From contig JANWXR010000005.1 of NCBI GenBank assembly GCA_025057205.1, positions 1-34,431 on the forward strand: DNA of 34,431 bases, given 5' to 3'. The notes beneath the pieces were generated by a model, which worked only from the letters and a program-made list of their open reading frames with translations, had not been told where the DNA came from and ran no database searches. Of this stretch, positions 32,485 to 34,431 are shown piece by piece. Both the position numbers and the translations under genes were made by a program. The stretch's first letter is position 1, and every line of letters starts with the position of its first letter. Source of the DNA: Anaerolineales bacterium (GTDB lineage: Bacteria; Chloroflexota; Anaerolineae; Anaerolineales; UBA6663).

Positions 32485-32907
32485 TCACAGGTTCGGGTTG
32501 TTCTCCAGCGCGCGGATCTTCTCGCGCCACTCGTCGGGCACGCGCACGGATTGTTGAGTACGGTGATCGTAAGCCACCTGCACGCTGCGACCGGTGGCGA
32601 CTTCCTCTCCGTTCACCGTCAGCCGATACTCGAAGTCAAAGCTCTTGTTGCCCAGCCGCGTGACCCGCGCCCAGACCGTCACCGTCTGCCCGAGCAGGAC
32701 CGGTTTCTTGTAGGTGCAGCCGGCCTCGGCAAGGATGGTGCCGAGTGAGAGGAAGTCATCGCCCTCGCGCCAGACGCCCAGCGCCTGCATGTAATCCAGA
32801 CGGGCCTGCTCCATGTAGGTGAAGTAGGCGGCGTTGTTGACGTGCCCCTGTGCGTCAAGGTCGGCGTAGCGGACTTTGATAGGGCAAGAAAAGTGAAAGT
32901 CGGTCAT
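32485..32907 (-). CDS. Acyl-CoA thioesterase (4HBT, YbgC-like hotdog fold)
   Basis: VRYADLDAQGHVNNAAYFTYMEQARLDYMQALGV. Confidence 0.93.
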   Translation of the reverse strand: MTDFHFSCPIKVRYADLDAQGHVNNAAYFTYMEQARLDYMQALGVWREGDDFLSLGTILAEAGCTYKKPVLLGQTVTVWARVTRLGNKSFDFEYRLTVNGEEVATGRSVQVAYDHRTQQSVRVPDEWREKIRALENNPNL

Positions 32908-32920
32908 GCAGTTTTCTCTG

Positions 32921-32973
32921 GCATCGAATTGCGCGAATTACACCAACTTCGAGAAATTCGCGCAATTCGATGC
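32921..32973. repeat. 19-bp perfect inverted repeat, intergenic
   Basis: GCATCGAATTGCGCGAATT (32921-32939) / AATTCGCGCAATTCGATGC (32955-32973). Confidence 0.95.
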
Positions 32974-32984
32974 TGAGTTTGTTG

Positions 32985-33621
32985 TTATCGAATCATGACC
33001 GTCGCTGCCAGCGCGCGGTCCGGCTCGATGCCGCCGGCCTGCGTCACCGGAAGGCGCGCGCCGGTCGTCCACTCGTTCAGGCCGGCCAGTAAATCATATC
33101 TTCCCGGCGCGAGGCCGGCGGGTAACTCCAGCGTCAGCTCGTGCTCGATGATTTTACCGGCCTGCCAGCGGTCGGTCGGATACTCGGCCTGGCACGGCTC
33201 GGAGTCCGCGCCGACGTAGAAGGGGTTGGCCGCATCAGCCAGATGCACGAAGACGGTATAGCGTGTGGGCGATTCGGCCCGCGCTCGCCAGCGTAGGCGC
33301 AGGGCAACCGACTCGCCGGGCCGAGCACGCCCATCGTTGCCGAGACCCAGCGCGCGGAGTAGGCGCGGGCGCGCCGAGCGCCTGCACGAGCGCGGTGGCG
33401 TACAGAGGGTAGGGCGAGTTGCCGGTGGCGAAGACCGGGTCGGGGATGGGCAGGACGTTGAAGCCGCGCAGCACTTCGCGAGCGCGCACTTCAAAATAGG
33501 CCTCGTCCACCCAAGCGGTGTAGGGGATGTCGGTGAGCGCGTAGAAGCGCAGCACGGCGGCGACGAGCAGGCTGAGCGCGAACGCCCAGCCTGCCCTGCG
33601 GCGTACGGCGGGCGATGACAT
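32985..33621 (-). pseudogene. Internally deleted/frameshifted GT39-like glycosyltransferase
   Basis: Start MSSPAVRRRAGWAFALSLLVAAVLRFYALTDIPYTAWVDEAYFEVRAREVLRGFNVLP in one frame; C-terminal RYTVFVHLADAANPFYVGADSEP...GRYDLLAGLNEWTTGARLPV in another; only ~210 codons overall. Confidence 0.7.
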
Positions 33622-33650
33622 TGCCCGGCAGGCGAAGGCGTCGCCTTTGC

Positions 33651-34431
33651 CTATTGATGAATGTACCCGCCCACCAGACCGTGCGCGGCCTCCATGATGA
33701 CCTCGGAGAGCGACGGGTGTGCGTGCACGTTGCGGGCAATCTCCTCCACCGTCAGCTCCATGTTGTGCGCCAGCGTGAACTCCGGCAGCAGCTCGGTGAC
33801 CTCCGGGCCGATCATGTGCGCGCCGAGAATCTCGCCGTATTTGGCGTCGGCCACGATTTTGACGAAGCCGGCGTAATCGCCCAGGCCGAGCGCCTTGCCG
33901 TTGGCTTGGAACGGGAACTTGGCGACTTTGATTTCGTAGCCCAGTTCCTTCGCCCGTTTCTCGCTCAGGCCGAAGGAGGCGACCTGTGGGTGGCAATAGA
34001 TGGCGCTGGGCATAAAGGTGTAGTCGAGCGTCACCGTCTTGTGACCGGCGATGTTCTCTGCACAGACGATGCCCTGCGCACTGGCAACGTGCGCCCAGCC
34101 GGTCTTACCCGTCACATCACCGACGGCCCAGATACCGGAGACATTCGTCGCCATGCGCTCGTCAATCCGGATGAAGCCGTTGTCCAGCGCCACGCCGAGC
34201 GCCTCCAGCCCCAAATTCTCCGAGTTGGGCCGGAAGCCGATGGCGACCAGCGCCTGCTCGGCCTCGAAGGTCTCGTTGCCGCCCGGCCCGGTCACGCTCA
34301 CCTTTACCCCGGCGTCCGTCCGCTCGACCTTCTCCACCTTCGTCCCGACCTTCACCGTGATGCCGGCTTTGGCGAACTGCTTGGCAAGCTCCTTACCCAG
34401 CTCCTCGTCCTCGCGCGGGGCCAGCGTCTCG
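33651..34431 (-). CDS. lpdA: Dihydrolipoyl dehydrogenase, C-terminal part (runs off the right edge)
   Basis: [21 protein letters not shown]...[21 protein letters not shown]...[24 protein letters not shown]; open to the window edge. Confidence 0.93.
   Translation of the reverse strand, partial: ETLAPREDEELGKELAKQFAKAGITVKVGTKVEKVERTDAGVKVSVTGPGGNETFEAEQALVAIGFRPNSENLGLEALGVALDNGFIRIDERMATNVSGIWAVGDVTGKTGWAHVASAQGIVCAENIAGHKTVTLDYTFMPSAIYCHPQVASFGLSEKRAKELGYEIKVAKFPFQANGKALGLGDYAGFVKIVADAKYGEILGAHMIGPEVTELLPEFTLAHNMELTVEEIARNVHAHPSLSEVIMEAAHGLVGGYIHQ

Overview
The window looks like a Chloroflexota-type chromosome segment (inference from TP-rich linkers and gene content, not a database hit). 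It is interrupted by a ~21.8 kb integrative element spanning ~4340-26117. The element is bounded by a 40-bp exact direct repeat: a 5' half of tRNA-Gly(TCC) at 4341-4379 and the complete tRNA-Gly at 26079-26150. A tyrosine recombinase gene lies just inside the right end. The left (+) arm is a tightly overlapping operon: five or six very small membrane proteins, two large secreted or membrane-anchored TP-linker proteins, a GT-C glycosyltransferase, an FtsK/HerA-type motor ATPase and a TP-rich type II membrane protein. A putative toxin-antitoxin pair (BECR-like/DUF2283-like) follows. The right (-) arm carries small HTH proteins, a Wzy/PglL-like O-antigen ligase family protein, a CHC2-Toprim primase, a DUF3987-like ATPase and several small ORFs. 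It is controlled from a divergent Cro/CI-like switch with four CAAGCTCA half-sites. A membrane-anchored Mrr-type nuclease and the integrase complete the element. I recognised no relaxase, VirB4/VirD4, terminase, portal, capsid or tail gene. The best candidate for a new system is therefore an FtsK-motor-dependent integrative element with its own glycosylated surface or particle module and mirrored octamer-iteron clusters at both ends. The flanks carry ordinary genes: GPH-family MFS transporter, LLM oxidoreductase, PBP, HD-GYP regulator, lipB, META lipoprotein, C45 peptidase, thioesterase, a degraded glycosyltransferase and lpd.
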